This document shows positions 35,881 through 45,587 of a stretch of DNA of 64,000 nt, in pieces (the stretch's first letter is position 1; the number at the start of each line of letters is the position of its first letter). Source of the stretch: JAEUKH01 sp964447205 (GTDB lineage Bacteria > Myxococcota_A > Polyangia > Polyangiales > Ga0077539); contig CAYUSB010000040.1 of assembly GCA_964447205.1 (NCBI GenBank), forward strand, positions 1-64,000. Direction: 5' to 3'. The translations under genes and the position numbers were made by a program. Below the pieces are notes generated by a model, which made no database searches, was not told the DNA's origin, and was given only the letters and a program-made list of their open reading frames with translations.

Positions 35881-36930
35881 TCACCGGTCCAGGAAGGTGA
35901 CGCGGGCGTCGTCTTCGGCGTCGGAGGCGACGACCTCGCCCACGATGGCGGCCCCAAACCCGGCCTCGCGGAACGCCCGAAGCACGGCGTCGGCCCCCTG
36001 GGCCTCGACCACGGCCACCATGCCGAGGCCGAGGTTGAAGGTGCGGCGCATCTCGGCCTCCTCCACGTCGCCGGCCCGCTGCACCATGCAAAAAATCTCT
36101 GGCCGAACCCACGTCCGCGGGTCGAGGACCACCCCCACCCCGTTGGGCAGAACCCGCGGGACGTTGCCCACGAGGCCCCCCCCCGTGATGTGGGCCAGGG
36201 CCCTCACCTGACGCGAGCGCAGGGCCCGGGCCACCCCCGGGGCGTAGATGTGGGTGGGCTCCAGGAGCTCCTCGCCCAGGGTGCGTCCGAGCCCCGCCAC
36301 GTGCTGGTCGAGGCTCATGCATCCGACCTCCAGGAGGGCCTTGCGCACGAGGGAGTACCCGTTGGAGTGCAGCCCCGAGGAGGACACCCCCACGGCCACG
36401 TCGCCCACCTTGATCGACCGCCGTCCGTCGAGGAGGTCGTCGCGGTTGACCACCCCCACGCAGAAGCCCGCGAGGTCGTACTCGTTGGAGGCGTACATCC
36501 CGGGCATCTCGGCGGTCTCGCCCCCGAGGAGGGCGCACCCGGCCCGGCGGCAGCCCTCGGCCACCCCGGCCACCACCCGCTCGGCCACCCCCACGTCGAG
36601 GTGCCCCGTGGCGAAGTAGTCGAGGAAGAACAGGGGCTGGGCCCCGGCCGTGCTCACGTCGTTGGCGCACATGGCCACCAGATCGATCCCCACGGTGTCG
36701 TGCTGCCCGGCCAGGAAGGCCACCTTGAGCTTGGTCCCCACCCCGTCCGTGCCGCTCACCAGGACCGGGTCGCGGGTCCCCATGGGCAGCCCGCACAACC
36801 CCGCGAACCCGCCCACGTCGGCGATCACCTCCGGCCGCCGGGTGCGGGCCACGAGCCCCGCGATGCGGTCGACGACGGCGTCACCGGCTTCAATGTCAAC
36901 GCCCGCGTCCCGATAGGTGAGTCGTGCCAT
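35881..36930 (-). CDS. purM: phosphoribosylformylglycinamidine cyclo-ligase
   Basis: A 349-residue PurM (AIR synthetase), which closes the imidazole ring of purines using ATP. Visible marks are TYRDAGVDIEAGDAVVDRI, VSGTDGVGTKLKVAF, DLVAMCANDVSTAGAQPLFF, the GGETAEMPGMY loop, SSGLHSNGYSLVRK and AHITGGGLVGNVPRVLP. I take ATG 36930 (MARLTYRDAG) as start; the frame is open 13 codons further upstream but that part does not match the family. First gene of the purM-purN-oxidoreductase unit, divergent from the rhodanese-ThiF gene about 98 bases away. Confidence 0.96.
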   Translation of the reverse strand: MARLTYRDAGVDIEAGDAVVDRIAGLVARTRRPEVIADVGGFAGLCGLPMGTRDPVLVSGTDGVGTKLKVAFLAGQHDTVGIDLVAMCANDVSTAGAQPLFFLDYFATGHLDVGVAERVVAGVAEGCRRAGCALLGGETAEMPGMYASNEYDLAGFCVGVVNRDDLLDGRRSIKVGDVAVGVSSSGLHSNGYSLVRKALLEVGCMSLDQHVAGLGRTLGEELLEPTHIYAPGVARALRSRQVRALAHITGGGLVGNVPRVLPNGVGVVLDPRTWVRPEIFCMVQRAGDVEEAEMRRTFNLGLGMVAVVEAQGADAVLRAFREAGFGAAIVGEVVASDAEDDARVTFLDR

Positions 36931-37028
36931 GTCCCTGCCACCGGTACCGACCCGGAGCCCCGGCGTCAACGGCCCCGGAGGGGGAAACCCGCCGAGGGTC
37001 GATGGGTCTGTGCTAGCACCTCAGGGCC

Positions 37029-38204
37029 ATGGCGCGGTCGTTTGCGGAGCTTCTGGTCGATGCGAGGGGTCAGGGCCCGGCCCTCACCCTGGAGGCCCTG
37101 CGGGCCCGCCTCGATGCGTCGGAGCCGATGGTTCTGCTCGATGTGCGGGAGGGCGACGAGTGGCGGGGGGGGCACCTGCCCGGGGCCCTGCACCTGCCCC
37201 GGGGGCACCTGGAGTCCCGGATCGAGGCCCTGGTCCCCGACCGGTCGACCCCATTGGCCGTGTACTGCGCCGGGGGGACCCGGGCCGCCCTGGCCGCCGC
37301 CACCCTGCGGGCCATGGGCTACGGCTCCGTCGTGCGGGTCGAGCCCGGCTTCGAGGCCTGGGCAGCCCAGGGATGGCCCGTCGTGGTGCCCCGCAGCCTC
37401 ACCGAGGCCCAACGGTCCCGGTACGACCGCCACCTGCGCCTGCCCGAGATCGGCCCCACGGGCCAGGCCGCCCTCCTCGACGCCCGGGTCCTCCTCGTGG
37501 GCCTCGGGGGCCTCGGATCCCCAGTGGCCCTCTACCTCGCCGCGGCCGGAGTCGGCACCCTGGGCCTCCTCGACGACGACACGGTCCAGGCCTCCAACCT
37601 CCAGCGCCAGGTGATCCACGGCCTCGGGTCTCTCGGCCGCCCCAAGGTCGACAGCGCCGCCGAGGCCATCGCCGGGCTCAACCCCGACGTCGTGGTCACC
37701 CGCCTCCACACCCGTCTCCGGGCCAACGAGGCCGCGGGGGTCCTCGACGGCTACGACGTGATCGTCGACGGGAGCGACAACTTCCCCACCCGGTACCTCC
37801 TCAACGACGCCGCGGTCCGGGCCGGAAAGGCCCTCGTGCACGGGAGCGTGGCGCGGTTTGAGGGTCAGGTGACCACCTTCGTGCCCGGGGGGCCTTGTTA
37901 CCGCTGCCTGTTTCCCCAGCCCCCTCCCCCGGGGCTCGGGCCCTCCTGCCAGGAGGCCGGGGTTCTTGGGGTATTGCCCGGGGTGGTGGGGCTCCTGCAG
38001 GCCACCGAGGTCTTGAAGCTCCTGCTCGGGAGGGGCGAGGCCCTGGTCGGCCGGATGCTCCTCTACGACGCCTTGTCCATGGACTTCCGCACGATGCGCT
38101 ACGGGCGGGCCCCGGGGTGCCCGACCTGCGGCCCCGATCCCCGCCTCGCGCCAACGGCCCCCGACGAGGAATTGTGCGCCGGGCCGCTGCGCCCCGCTTC
38201 GTAG
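37029..38204 (+). CDS. rhodanese–ThiF/MoeB adenylyltransferase
   Basis: A 391-residue E1-like sulfur-carrier activating protein. An N-terminal rhodanese domain (about 1-120) has its active-site loop in YCAGGTRAALA. The ThiF/MoeB domain has the ATP loop VGLGGLGSPVALYL, the Arg-bearing NLQRQVIHG, DGSDNFPTRYLLNDA, a Cys in GPSCQEAG and two zinc Cys pairs (CYRC and CPTC). It should adenylate the C-terminus of a MoaD/ThiS-type carrier and may also supply sulfur. Rhodanese-first order is the reverse of eukaryotic MOCS3. Which pathway it serves (molybdopterin, thiamine or another) cannot be decided here, as no carrier gene is nearby. Confidence 0.9.
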   Translation: MARSFAELLVDARGQGPALTLEALRARLDASEPMVLLDVREGDEWRGGHLPGALHLPRGHLESRIEALVPDRSTPLAVYCAGGTRAALAAATLRAMGYGSVVRVEPGFEAWAAQGWPVVVPRSLTEAQRSRYDRHLRLPEIGPTGQAALLDARVLLVGLGGLGSPVALYLAAAGVGTLGLLDDDTVQASNLQRQVIHGLGSLGRPKVDSAAEAIAGLNPDVVVTRLHTRLRANEAAGVLDGYDVIVDGSDNFPTRYLLNDAAVRAGKALVHGSVARFEGQVTTFVPGGPCYRCLFPQPPPPGLGPSCQEAGVLGVLPGVVGLLQATEVLKLLLGRGEALVGRMLLYDALSMDFRTMRYGRAPGCPTCGPDPRLAPTAPDEELCAGPLRPAS

Positions 38205-38242
38205 GCGTCGGGCGATTGGGGTACCCTCCCTAGGCCCAACCC

Positions 38243-38858
<616 letters not shown>

Positions 38859-38862
<4 letters not shown>

Positions 38863-39614
38863 CCCGGAGGGCCGTCCTCGCCCTCGCGGCCCTGGTGTCC
38901 GCGGGGTGCAAACTCGGGGCGCCCGAAGGGGTCCCGACGCCCGACCGATCGTCAAGCGCCTTGCCGACGTACACCGTCTCCCGCGGCCCCCGGGCGAGCC
39001 TCGACCAGCCCGGAAACTCCCTCGGGGGCTTCGTCCACCCCGGGACGGGGCGGCCCGTCCCCAGCTCCCGGGTCCAGGGCGACGCCTGGATGCGCTACGA
39101 CGACGAGGGCCTGCACGTCCGGGTGGATGTGTACGACCCGCGCCCCGAGGCCCCCTTCGATCCCTCCCAACGCGACCCCCACCTGTGGGAGCGCTCGTCG
39201 GGGGTCGAGCTGATGCTCCAGCCGGGCGATCCGGGCGACAACCGCGACTATTTCGAGATCCAGGTCGACAGCCGCGGGGCCCGCTGGACCACCCGCTTCG
39301 ACGACTACAACCGCCCCATCCGCGTGGGCCCCGACGGCCGACGGCGGTTTGGCGACGAGAGCTGGGAGCCCGACCTGTCCGTGATCACCGAATCTCTGCC
39401 CGGGGGCCGCGGGTATCGGGTTCGGTTTACGGTCCGGTGGCAAGACCTGCCGCGGGTGCGGGCCCCGACCCCGCCAAACCCCGGCGACGTATGGCGGGCC
39501 AACGTCTACACCTTCCGCGACGGCCAACGCGACAGCCTCGCGTGGTCGCCCCTCCTCGGCCAGGGCAACTTCCACCGCAGCGGCCGTTGGGGTCGCATCG
39601 TCTTCGCCCGCTGA
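38859..39614 (+). CDS. lipoprotein with CBM9/DOMON-like domain
   Basis: A 251-residue lipoprotein. The GTG start at 38859 overlaps the end of the SRPBCC gene (GTGA). The signal is RRAVLALAALVSAGC with lipid-modified Cys in the SAGC lipobox. The mature domain resembles the carbohydrate-binding family 9 fold: DAWMRYDDEGLHVRVDVYDP, WERSSGVELMLQPG, YFEIQVDSRGARW and YRVRFTVRWQDLP. Such domains bind sugars or heme-like ligands at the cell surface. It sits just before a GH31 lipoprotein on the same strand, 36 bases apart, so sugar binding linked to alpha-glucan hydrolysis is plausible. Confidence 0.8.
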
Positions 39615-39650
39615 GGGCCCATCGGCCTCCCCGGAGCCTCGACCGCCCCC

Positions 39651-42266
39651 ATGAAGCCCCCCACCCCCTCCGTCTCCGTCGCCCTCCTCCTCGTTGTGTT
39701 GGGATGCACCGACGCGCACCCTGGCGCCTCCGACGCGGCCTCTGACGCGGCCCTGGACGCCGACGCGGACGCAGCCGTCGATGCCCCTCCCGGGGCCGAT
39801 GTCCCCCCCGAAATGGACGTGCCCTTCGGGCCCTCGTTCGCCTTCGAGGTCACCACCCCCGAGGGGACCGTGGCCGTCCGGGGGATGCCCCTGCGGGTCT
39901 CCCTTCGTCGCCCCACAGGGCCCCTCTTCGACAGCAGCGACCTCGCCTTCCTCCAGGTGGGCCTGCGCCCGGGGGGTCCGAGCCCGACCCGCTTCCACGA
40001 CCCTCGGGTCGCCGACCCCGCAGGGATCGCCTGGGTCACTCCGCGCCAGGCCACCCGGGTCGACCCCGCGGGAGGCCTCCTCACCCTCGACGACCCGCGG
40101 ACGGGCCCGGTCACCATCCGGGTCGCGGCCGAGGCCCCCGGGGTGGTGGGCCTGCACCTCGAGGCCGGGGGGCCCGACGTGGCCATGCTCCGCTTCGTGA
40201 TCCCCACCGACTCCGGGGCCTACCGCGGTCTCGGCGAGCGCTTCGGGGCCCTCGACCCGCGCGGGTCGGTCGTGCCGATGCAGCTCCACGTCGCCGGGAC
40301 GTCCTCCTCGGGGACCAACGAGACCCACGTCCCGGTGCCCTTCGTCGTCTCGTCGCGGGGGTACGGGATGTTCGTCCGCACCCGCGAGGCCGGGGCCTTT
40401 GACGTCGGGGCCACCGCCCCGGGGGAGCTTCGGGCTACCTTCGAGGGCCACGCGGCCTCGGTGTTCTTCCTCCTCGACGGACGGGGGAGCCCCACCGAGG
40501 TGATCGCCCGGTACACCCGCCTCACGGGCCTCGCCCGGCTGCCCCCGCGGTGGGCCTTCGGGCCCCAACACTGGCGCAACGTCTGGCGCAATCGCGACGA
40601 GCTCCTCGAAGACGCCCGACGCATCCGGGCCGAGGGGATCCCCACCACCACGATCTGGATCGACAACCCCTGGATGCGCTCGTACACCGACCACGAGGTC
40701 GACACGGCGCGTTTCCCCGACCCCCCCGGGCTGATGCGAGAGCTCGAGGCCCTGGGGTACCGGGTCCTGTTCTGGAGCGTCCCGTACCTCGACGCGGTCG
40801 GGCAGGGGGCGGCCCCCACCAACGAGGCCGAGCGCCGCTGGCTCCGGGCTCGCGACGCCGGGTGGCTCGTCCGAGGCCCCGGGGGCACCCCCTACGTCTC
40901 CCCCCTGCCCTATGGATCGCCTGGGGGGATGCGTGACGCCGCGGGCTCCCTCGTCGACTTCACCGCCCCCGAGGCCTCGACCTTCTGGACCGAGAGCCTC
41001 GGGCCCCTGGTCATGCTCGGGGCCCGGGCCTTCAAGCTCGACTACGCCGAGGACATCCTGGCCGACATCGCCGGGGTCCGGCCCCGCTTCGGCTTCGCCC
41101 AGGGGGCCTCCGAGCGCACGGGCCGCTGGGCCTACCCCCAGGGCTACCACGCCGCGTATCGGGCGGCCCTCGACCGCTACGCGGGGGGCGACGGGTTTGT
41201 GATGGGGCGGGCGTCGAGTTGGGGCGGCCAGAGCGTGCTCGACGTGGTGTGGCCCGGCGACCTCGACAACGACTTTCGACCCCACGTCTACGAGCGCGAG
41301 GTCGGGGGGTTGCCGGCCTCCGTGCACGCCCTCGTGTCCCTGGCCGAGAGCGGGTTTCCCAATTTCGCCTCCGACACCGGAGGGTACCGCGGGGGCAGGC
41401 CCGCCCGGGAGGCCCTCCTGCGCTGGGCCGAACACACGGCCCTGTCGCCCTTCCTCCAGCTCGGGGGCGGGGGCGAGTCGCACAACCCCTGGACCTACGA
41501 CCCCGAGGCCACGGCCCACTACCAGTCGATGGCCCGTTTGCACAACCGCCTCGTTCCGTACCTCTACGCCCAGGCCCGACGGGCTTCCCGCGACGGGACC
41601 CCTCCCGTGCGCTCCCTCGCCGTGGCCTTCCCGGACGACCCCGGAGGGTTCGCCGAGGGCGAAGCGTACCTCCTCGGCGACGACCTCTACGTGGCCCCCG
41701 TGATCGTCGCGGGGGCCTCCACCCGCAGGGTTCATGTCCCCCCGGGGGTGTGGGTCCACTGGTGGAGCCGACGCGCGTTTGGGGGGCCGACGGACGTCGA
41801 GATCCCCGCCCCCCTCGGGCAACCCGCCCTCTTCGTACGGCGCGGGGCCGCCCTCGAGCTCCTGCCCGACGACCTCGACACCCTCGTGGCCGCCACCGCC
41901 CCGGGGGTGGTCGACGCCGCCGACCGGGCCGACCGCCGTGGCCTCTCAGTCTGGAGCAATACGGCCGTGTCCCACCCGCTCGAAGACGGCGGGACCGTGG
42001 CCTTCACCCCGGGCCCGTCGGGATGGACCGCGGCCGTGACCCGGGGCGGGGTCGTGCGGAGGCTCCACCTCGCGGTAGACGCCCGCGGAGCGGGACAAGA
42101 CGCACCCGCCCAGGCGACCCCCCTGCGGCTCACGACGGCGGGCTACGGCGAAGACCCCCGGGCCACCACGGGGGCCTGCGCGAGCTGCTGGAGCTGGGAC
42201 GCCCCCCGGGCCACCCTGCACGTCGTGGTCGAACGCGACGAGACCCTGGCGGCCGAGCCCCGGTAA
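39651..42266 (+). CDS. glycoside hydrolase family 31 lipoprotein (alpha-glucosidase/xylosidase type)
   Basis: An 871-residue GH31 enzyme. The lipoprotein signal VALLLVVLGC is followed by a low-complexity Asp/Ala linker (about 25-60). The catalytic barrel includes TTTIWIDNPWM, the nucleophile Asp in AFKLDYAED, the acid/base region VVWPGDLDNDF and FASDTGGYRGG. The TRP-like HNPWTYDPEA and RLVPYLYAQARRA match the C-terminal part of the barrel. Family members act on alpha-linked glucosides or xylosides; the exact bond is not visible. It should be anchored on the cell envelope and act together with the CBM9-like lipoprotein. Confidence 0.9.
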   Translation: MKPPTPSVSVALLLVVLGCTDAHPGASDAASDAALDADADAAVDAPPGADVPPEMDVPFGPSFAFEVTTPEGTVAVRGMPLRVSLRRPTGPLFDSSDLAFLQVGLRPGGPSPTRFHDPRVADPAGIAWVTPRQATRVDPAGGLLTLDDPRTGPVTIRVAAEAPGVVGLHLEAGGPDVAMLRFVIPTDSGAYRGLGERFGALDPRGSVVPMQLHVAGTSSSGTNETHVPVPFVVSSRGYGMFVRTREAGAFDVGATAPGELRATFEGHAASVFFLLDGRGSPTEVIARYTRLTGLARLPPRWAFGPQHWRNVWRNRDELLEDARRIRAEGIPTTTIWIDNPWMRSYTDHEVDTARFPDPPGLMRELEALGYRVLFWSVPYLDAVGQGAAPTNEAERRWLRARDAGWLVRGPGGTPYVSPLPYGSPGGMRDAAGSLVDFTAPEASTFWTESLGPLVMLGARAFKLDYAEDILADIAGVRPRFGFAQGASERTGRWAYPQGYHAAYRAALDRYAGGDGFVMGRASSWGGQSVLDVVWPGDLDNDFRPHVYEREVGGLPASVHALVSLAESGFPNFASDTGGYRGGRPAREALLRWAEHTALSPFLQLGGGGESHNPWTYDPEATAHYQSMARLHNRLVPYLYAQARRASRDGTPPVRSLAVAFPDDPGGFAEGEAYLLGDDLYVAPVIVAGASTRRVHVPPGVWVHWWSRRAFGGPTDVEIPAPLGQPALFVRRGAALELLPDDLDTLVAATAPGVVDAADRADRRGLSVWSNTAVSHPLEDGGTVAFTPGPSGWTAAVTRGGVVRRLHLAVDARGAGQDAPAQATPLRLTTAGYGEDPRATTGACASCWSWDAPRATLHVVVERDETLAAEPR

Positions 42267-42290
42267 CGGAGGGACCCCACGCCCCCATCG

Positions 42291-42310
42291 TGCACCGCGC
42301 ACCCGGTGCA
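42291..42310. promoter_or_regulatory. perfect 7-bp hairpin/palindrome upstream of REC-cyclase gene
   Basis: TGCACCG, a six-base loop CGCACC, then CGGTGCA. It lies 30 bases before the REC-cyclase start and 24 bases after the GH31 stop. No T tract follows, so it could be a terminator-like stem for the GH31 gene or an operator for the cyclase gene. Confidence 0.35.
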
Positions 42311-42339
42311 GCGGGGTTGCATCTCGGTGTTATGTTGGG

Positions 42340-43407
42340 GTGGTGAAGCGACCCCCGATGTCGCAGCGACCCGCCCGGGTCCTGGTGGTCGACGACGAGC
42401 CCCTCGTGCGGGGAGCCCTCGTTCGGATGCTGGAGGTGATGGGGCTGGCGGCCACGGCGGTCCCCTCGGGCACCGACGCCCTGGAGGCCCTCCGACGGTC
42501 GCCCCGGGCCTTCGACCTCGTGCTCCTCGACATCGACATGCCGGGACTGTCGGGGGTGGAGGTCCTGGAGCAGATCAAGGGCAGCGACACCCTGGCCGAC
42601 ATCCCGGTCGTGATGGTGTCGGGTCAGGGCGAGATCGACGTGGTCATCCGCTGCATCGAGCTCGGGGCCGACGATTTCGTGAGCAAGCCGTACGTGCTGC
42701 CCCTCCTGGAGGCCAGGGTTCAGGCCTCGCTGGCCCGCAAGCGGGTCCACGACTGGGAGCAGCGGTACCTCAAGCTCCTCGAGGACGAGGAGGCCCTCAG
42801 CGAGGAGCTCATCACCAACATGCTCCCCGACCACATCGCGGCCCGGCTCAAACACGGCGAGCGGCAGATCGCCGAGCACGTCGACGACGTGAGCGTCCTC
42901 TTCGCCGACCTCGTCGGGTTTACCCCCCTCGCGGCGAGCAAGCCCCCCCACGAAGTGGTCGCCCTCCTCAACCGCGTCTTCTCTCACATGGACCGCCTGG
43001 CCGGGGACCGCGGGATCGAGAAGATCAAGACCGTAGGCGACGCGTACATGGCCGTCGGGGGCCTGCCCGACGGGCGCGAGGATCACCTCGAGGCGATGGC
43101 CGAGCTCGCCATCGAGATGCGCGACGCGATCCCCCGCGCGCACGGCCTGGAGCTCCGCATCGGGCTGCACTGCGGGCCCGCCGTGGCCGGGGTGATCGGC
43201 GAGCGCAAGCTCAGCTACGACGTCTGGGGCGACACCATCAACATCGCGAGCCGCATGGAATCCCAAGGGGTCGTCGGCAAGATCCAGACCTCGGAGCAGG
43301 TGCGCGAACGGCTGCTCTACACGTTTGAGTTCGAGGAGCGGGGCCCGATCGAGGTCCGCGGACGGGGCACGATCCTCACCTACTTTCTGCGCGGGCCCCG
43401 ACGGTAG
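42340..43407 (+). CDS. response regulator–adenylate cyclase
   Basis: A 355-residue protein. The receiver domain (about 12-130) has DDEP, phospho-Asp in LLDIDMPGLSG and Lys in FVSKPY. A short coiled linker (KLLEDEEALSEELITNML) leads to a class III nucleotide cyclase: FADLVGFTPLAASKPPHE and KTVGDAYMAVGGL carry the metal Asps, IEKIKTVGD the base-recognition Lys, and VWGDTINIASRME the matching Asp and catalytic Asn/Arg. It should make cAMP under phosphorylation control. GTG codons at 42340 and 42343 and an ATG at 42358 are all possible starts. The gene converges on a hybrid histidine kinase, which could be its partner (inference). Confidence 0.88.
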   Translation: MVKRPPMSQRPARVLVVDDEPLVRGALVRMLEVMGLAATAVPSGTDALEALRRSPRAFDLVLLDIDMPGLSGVEVLEQIKGSDTLADIPVVMVSGQGEIDVVIRCIELGADDFVSKPYVLPLLEARVQASLARKRVHDWEQRYLKLLEDEEALSEELITNMLPDHIAARLKHGERQIAEHVDDVSVLFADLVGFTPLAASKPPHEVVALLNRVFSHMDRLAGDRGIEKIKTVGDAYMAVGGLPDGREDHLEAMAELAIEMRDAIPRAHGLELRIGLHCGPAVAGVIGERKLSYDVWGDTINIASRMESQGVVGKIQTSEQVRERLLYTFEFEERGPIEVRGRGTILTYFLRGPRR

Positions 43408-43409
43408 CG

Positions 43410-43425
43410 GCGGGCCGAAGCCCGC
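43410..43425. terminator. hairpin between converging genes
   Basis: GCGGGC, loop CGAA, GCCCGC: a six-pair GC stem in the 25-base gap between two converging stop codons (43407 and 43433). No T run follows on either side, so it is only a candidate bidirectional terminator. Confidence 0.4.
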
Positions 43426-43432
43426 GGGGCGG

Positions 43433-45445
43433 TCACTTCGCGTCGAGGAGCTCGCGCAGGCGCTGGACCAGGGAGGAGGGCGTAAAGGGCTTCTGCAAGA
43501 AGGCCGCCCCCGGGCCGAGGCCCCCGTGCTGGCTGATGACCACCTCGGTGTAGCCCGACACGAAGAGAATCCGGGCTTCGGGACGCGCCGGGCTGAGCCG
43601 CTCGGCGAGCTCTCGGCCGCTCATGTTGGGCATCACCACGTCGGTGATGACCGCGTGAATGGGGCCGGGGAACGACGCGGCGATCGCGAGGGCCTCCTCG
43701 CCGTCGGCGGCGGCGAGGACCTGGTACCCAGAGGCCCGCAGGCCCCGCTCGGCCAGGGCCCGCACCTGGGGCTCGTCTTCCACCAGGAGGACGGTCTCGT
43801 TGCCGCCGACGGCGGCCGCCTTCGGCTGGGGGATGGGGGCAGGCGGCTCGGACCCGGCCCGCGGCAGGTAGACCTTGAAGGTCGCCCCCTGGCCGGGCTC
43901 GCTGTAGACCCAGATGTGGCCTCCGTGCTGCTTGACGATGCCATAACAGGTGGCCAGACCCAGGCCGGTGCCCTTGACCTTGGTGGTGAAGAAAGGCTCA
44001 AACACGTGCTCTTGCACGGCGGGATCCATCCCCACCCCGGTGTCGCTCACGGCCAGAAGGACGTACTCTCCGGGGGCCACGTCGGGCTTGGCGCGGACGT
44101 AGTCGCCGTTGAGGGTGATGTTGGCGACCTCGATGGTGAGGATCCCCCCGGAGGGCATGGCGTCGCGGGCGTTGACCGCCAGGTTGATCACGACCTGGCC
44201 GATCTGATGCGGATCGACCCGAACCCGCCACAGGTCGGGGCCGACGTGGGTGCGCAGGTCGATGTCCTCCCCGACGACCCGGCGCAGGAGGCGCTCGAGG
44301 TCGCGCAGGAGGGCCCCCGGGTCGAGGACCTGGAGCTGAAACACCTGCTTGCGCGCGAAGGCCAGGAGCTGACTGGTGAGCTGTCCGGCCCGCTCGCCCG
44401 CCCCGGCGATGGCCGTCAGGTGCTCGCGCAGGGGGTCGCCCTCCGTCAGCTTGTAGAGGGCCAGTTGGGCCTCTCCCAGGATGACCGTGAGCATGTTGTT
44501 GAAGTCGTGGGCCACGACCCCCGCCAGGCGCCCGACGGTCTCCATCTTCTGCGACTGCTGCAGTTGGGACTCGAGCCGGCGGCGGTCGGTCACGTCCATC
44601 ACCGTGCCGACCATGTTGACGGGCCGACGGGCCTCGTCGAAACGAACCCGCCCTTTGGCCGTGAGCCAGCGCAGCTCGCCTCCAGGGAGGGGACGGCGAA
44701 ACTCGACCTCGTAGGCCCCGTCGCTCTCGGGGTCGGCGATGGCCGCGCGCAGGGTGGCCGAGACGGCCGACCGGTCGTCCTCGTGGACGAGGGCCATGGC
44801 CGACGCGAAATCAGGGACGGGCTCCCCCGACTCCAGCCCAAACAGGCTCAGGGTGTCGGGCGTCCATTGAAACGCGTCACGCCGGATGTCCCACTGCCAG
44901 ACCCCCATGTGGGCCGCGGCCAGGGCCAGGCGCAGCCGCTCCTCGCTGGTCTGAAGGGCCTGCTCGGTGCGCCGACGGTCGGTGACGTCCACCATGATCC
45001 CACGCAGGGTGACGGGCCGGCCCTCCTCCAGCAGGACCGACACGAAGTCGCGCAGCCACACCACCCGGCCGTCCGCGGCGATCATTCGATACTCAAACTG
45101 GTGAGGAAGACCCGCCGCAGAGGCAGCGACGCAATACTGAAACGCGAACTCCACGTCGTCTGGATGGATGTGGTCTTTCCAGAACCCAGGTTCGTCCGTC
45201 CAGCGGTGGACGGGGTACCCGAGCAGCCGCTCGGCCTGACGGCTGACATAACTGAATCGAAAGGTGTTGGCGTCGGCCTCCCACACGATCCCATCGATCG
45301 AATCGACCAGGGCCTCGTAGTTGGACTGCCGTACGACCTCGCTCCGGGCCACCTGCTGGCGCAACTCGGCGAGCTCGGCCCGAAGACGCTCCATCTCGTG
45401 GTTTGGATCCGACGGGCGCGGATTTGTTGTCCCCACAGGCTCCAT
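43433..45445 (-). CDS. PAS–PAS hybrid histidine kinase with receiver domain
   Basis: A 670-residue soluble sensor with no membrane helix. Two PAS domains (about 25-145 and 150-275), each closing with a PAC motif (MVDVTDRRRTEQAL; VMDVTDRRRLESQL), are followed by an H-box VVAHDFNNMLTVILGEAQ, an ATPase domain (LAVNARDAMPSGG, FEPFFTTKVKGTGLGLATCY) and a receiver (VLLVEDEPQVRAL, phospho-Asp in ITDVVMPNMSG, Lys in LQKPF). The H-box DFNN and overall layout are those of non-orthodox kinases. I prefer ATG 45445, which has GAGG six bases upstream, over ATG 45505. The gene is divergent from the giant sensor at 45588 and convergent with a REC-cyclase. Confidence 0.88.
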   Translation of the reverse strand: MEPVGTTNPRPSDPNHEMERLRAELAELRQQVARSEVVRQSNYEALVDSIDGIVWEADANTFRFSYVSRQAERLLGYPVHRWTDEPGFWKDHIHPDDVEFAFQYCVAASAAGLPHQFEYRMIAADGRVVWLRDFVSVLLEEGRPVTLRGIMVDVTDRRRTEQALQTSEERLRLALAAAHMGVWQWDIRRDAFQWTPDTLSLFGLESGEPVPDFASAMALVHEDDRSAVSATLRAAIADPESDGAYEVEFRRPLPGGELRWLTAKGRVRFDEARRPVNMVGTVMDVTDRRRLESQLQQSQKMETVGRLAGVVAHDFNNMLTVILGEAQLALYKLTEGDPLREHLTAIAGAGERAGQLTSQLLAFARKQVFQLQVLDPGALLRDLERLLRRVVGEDIDLRTHVGPDLWRVRVDPHQIGQVVINLAVNARDAMPSGGILTIEVANITLNGDYVRAKPDVAPGEYVLLAVSDTGVGMDPAVQEHVFEPFFTTKVKGTGLGLATCYGIVKQHGGHIWVYSEPGQGATFKVYLPRAGSEPPAPIPQPKAAAVGGNETVLLVEDEPQVRALAERGLRASGYQVLAAADGEEALAIAASFPGPIHAVITDVVMPNMSGRELAERLSPARPEARILFVSGYTEVVISQHGGLGPGAAFLQKPFTPSSLVQRLRELLDAK

Positions 45446-45587
45446 CCTTGGCCTCGACTCCGAAAAGGCCCGGGTATTCGACCACACTTCCCCTGCGGCG
45501 TCCATCCTCGATCGGTGCGGCGGCGGGCCCCGGAGGGGCGCCCGCTTGCCGTAGGGGGGCTCCGGGGTCTAGGGTATCCCTCGCCTG

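Noticed and set aside
33735..35957. Oxidoreductase start at 35957 (740 residues)
   Set aside because: The extra N-terminus reads through purN in another frame and is Arg/Pro low complexity; the GTG at 35273 overlaps the purN stop and gives a normal Rossmann N-terminus.
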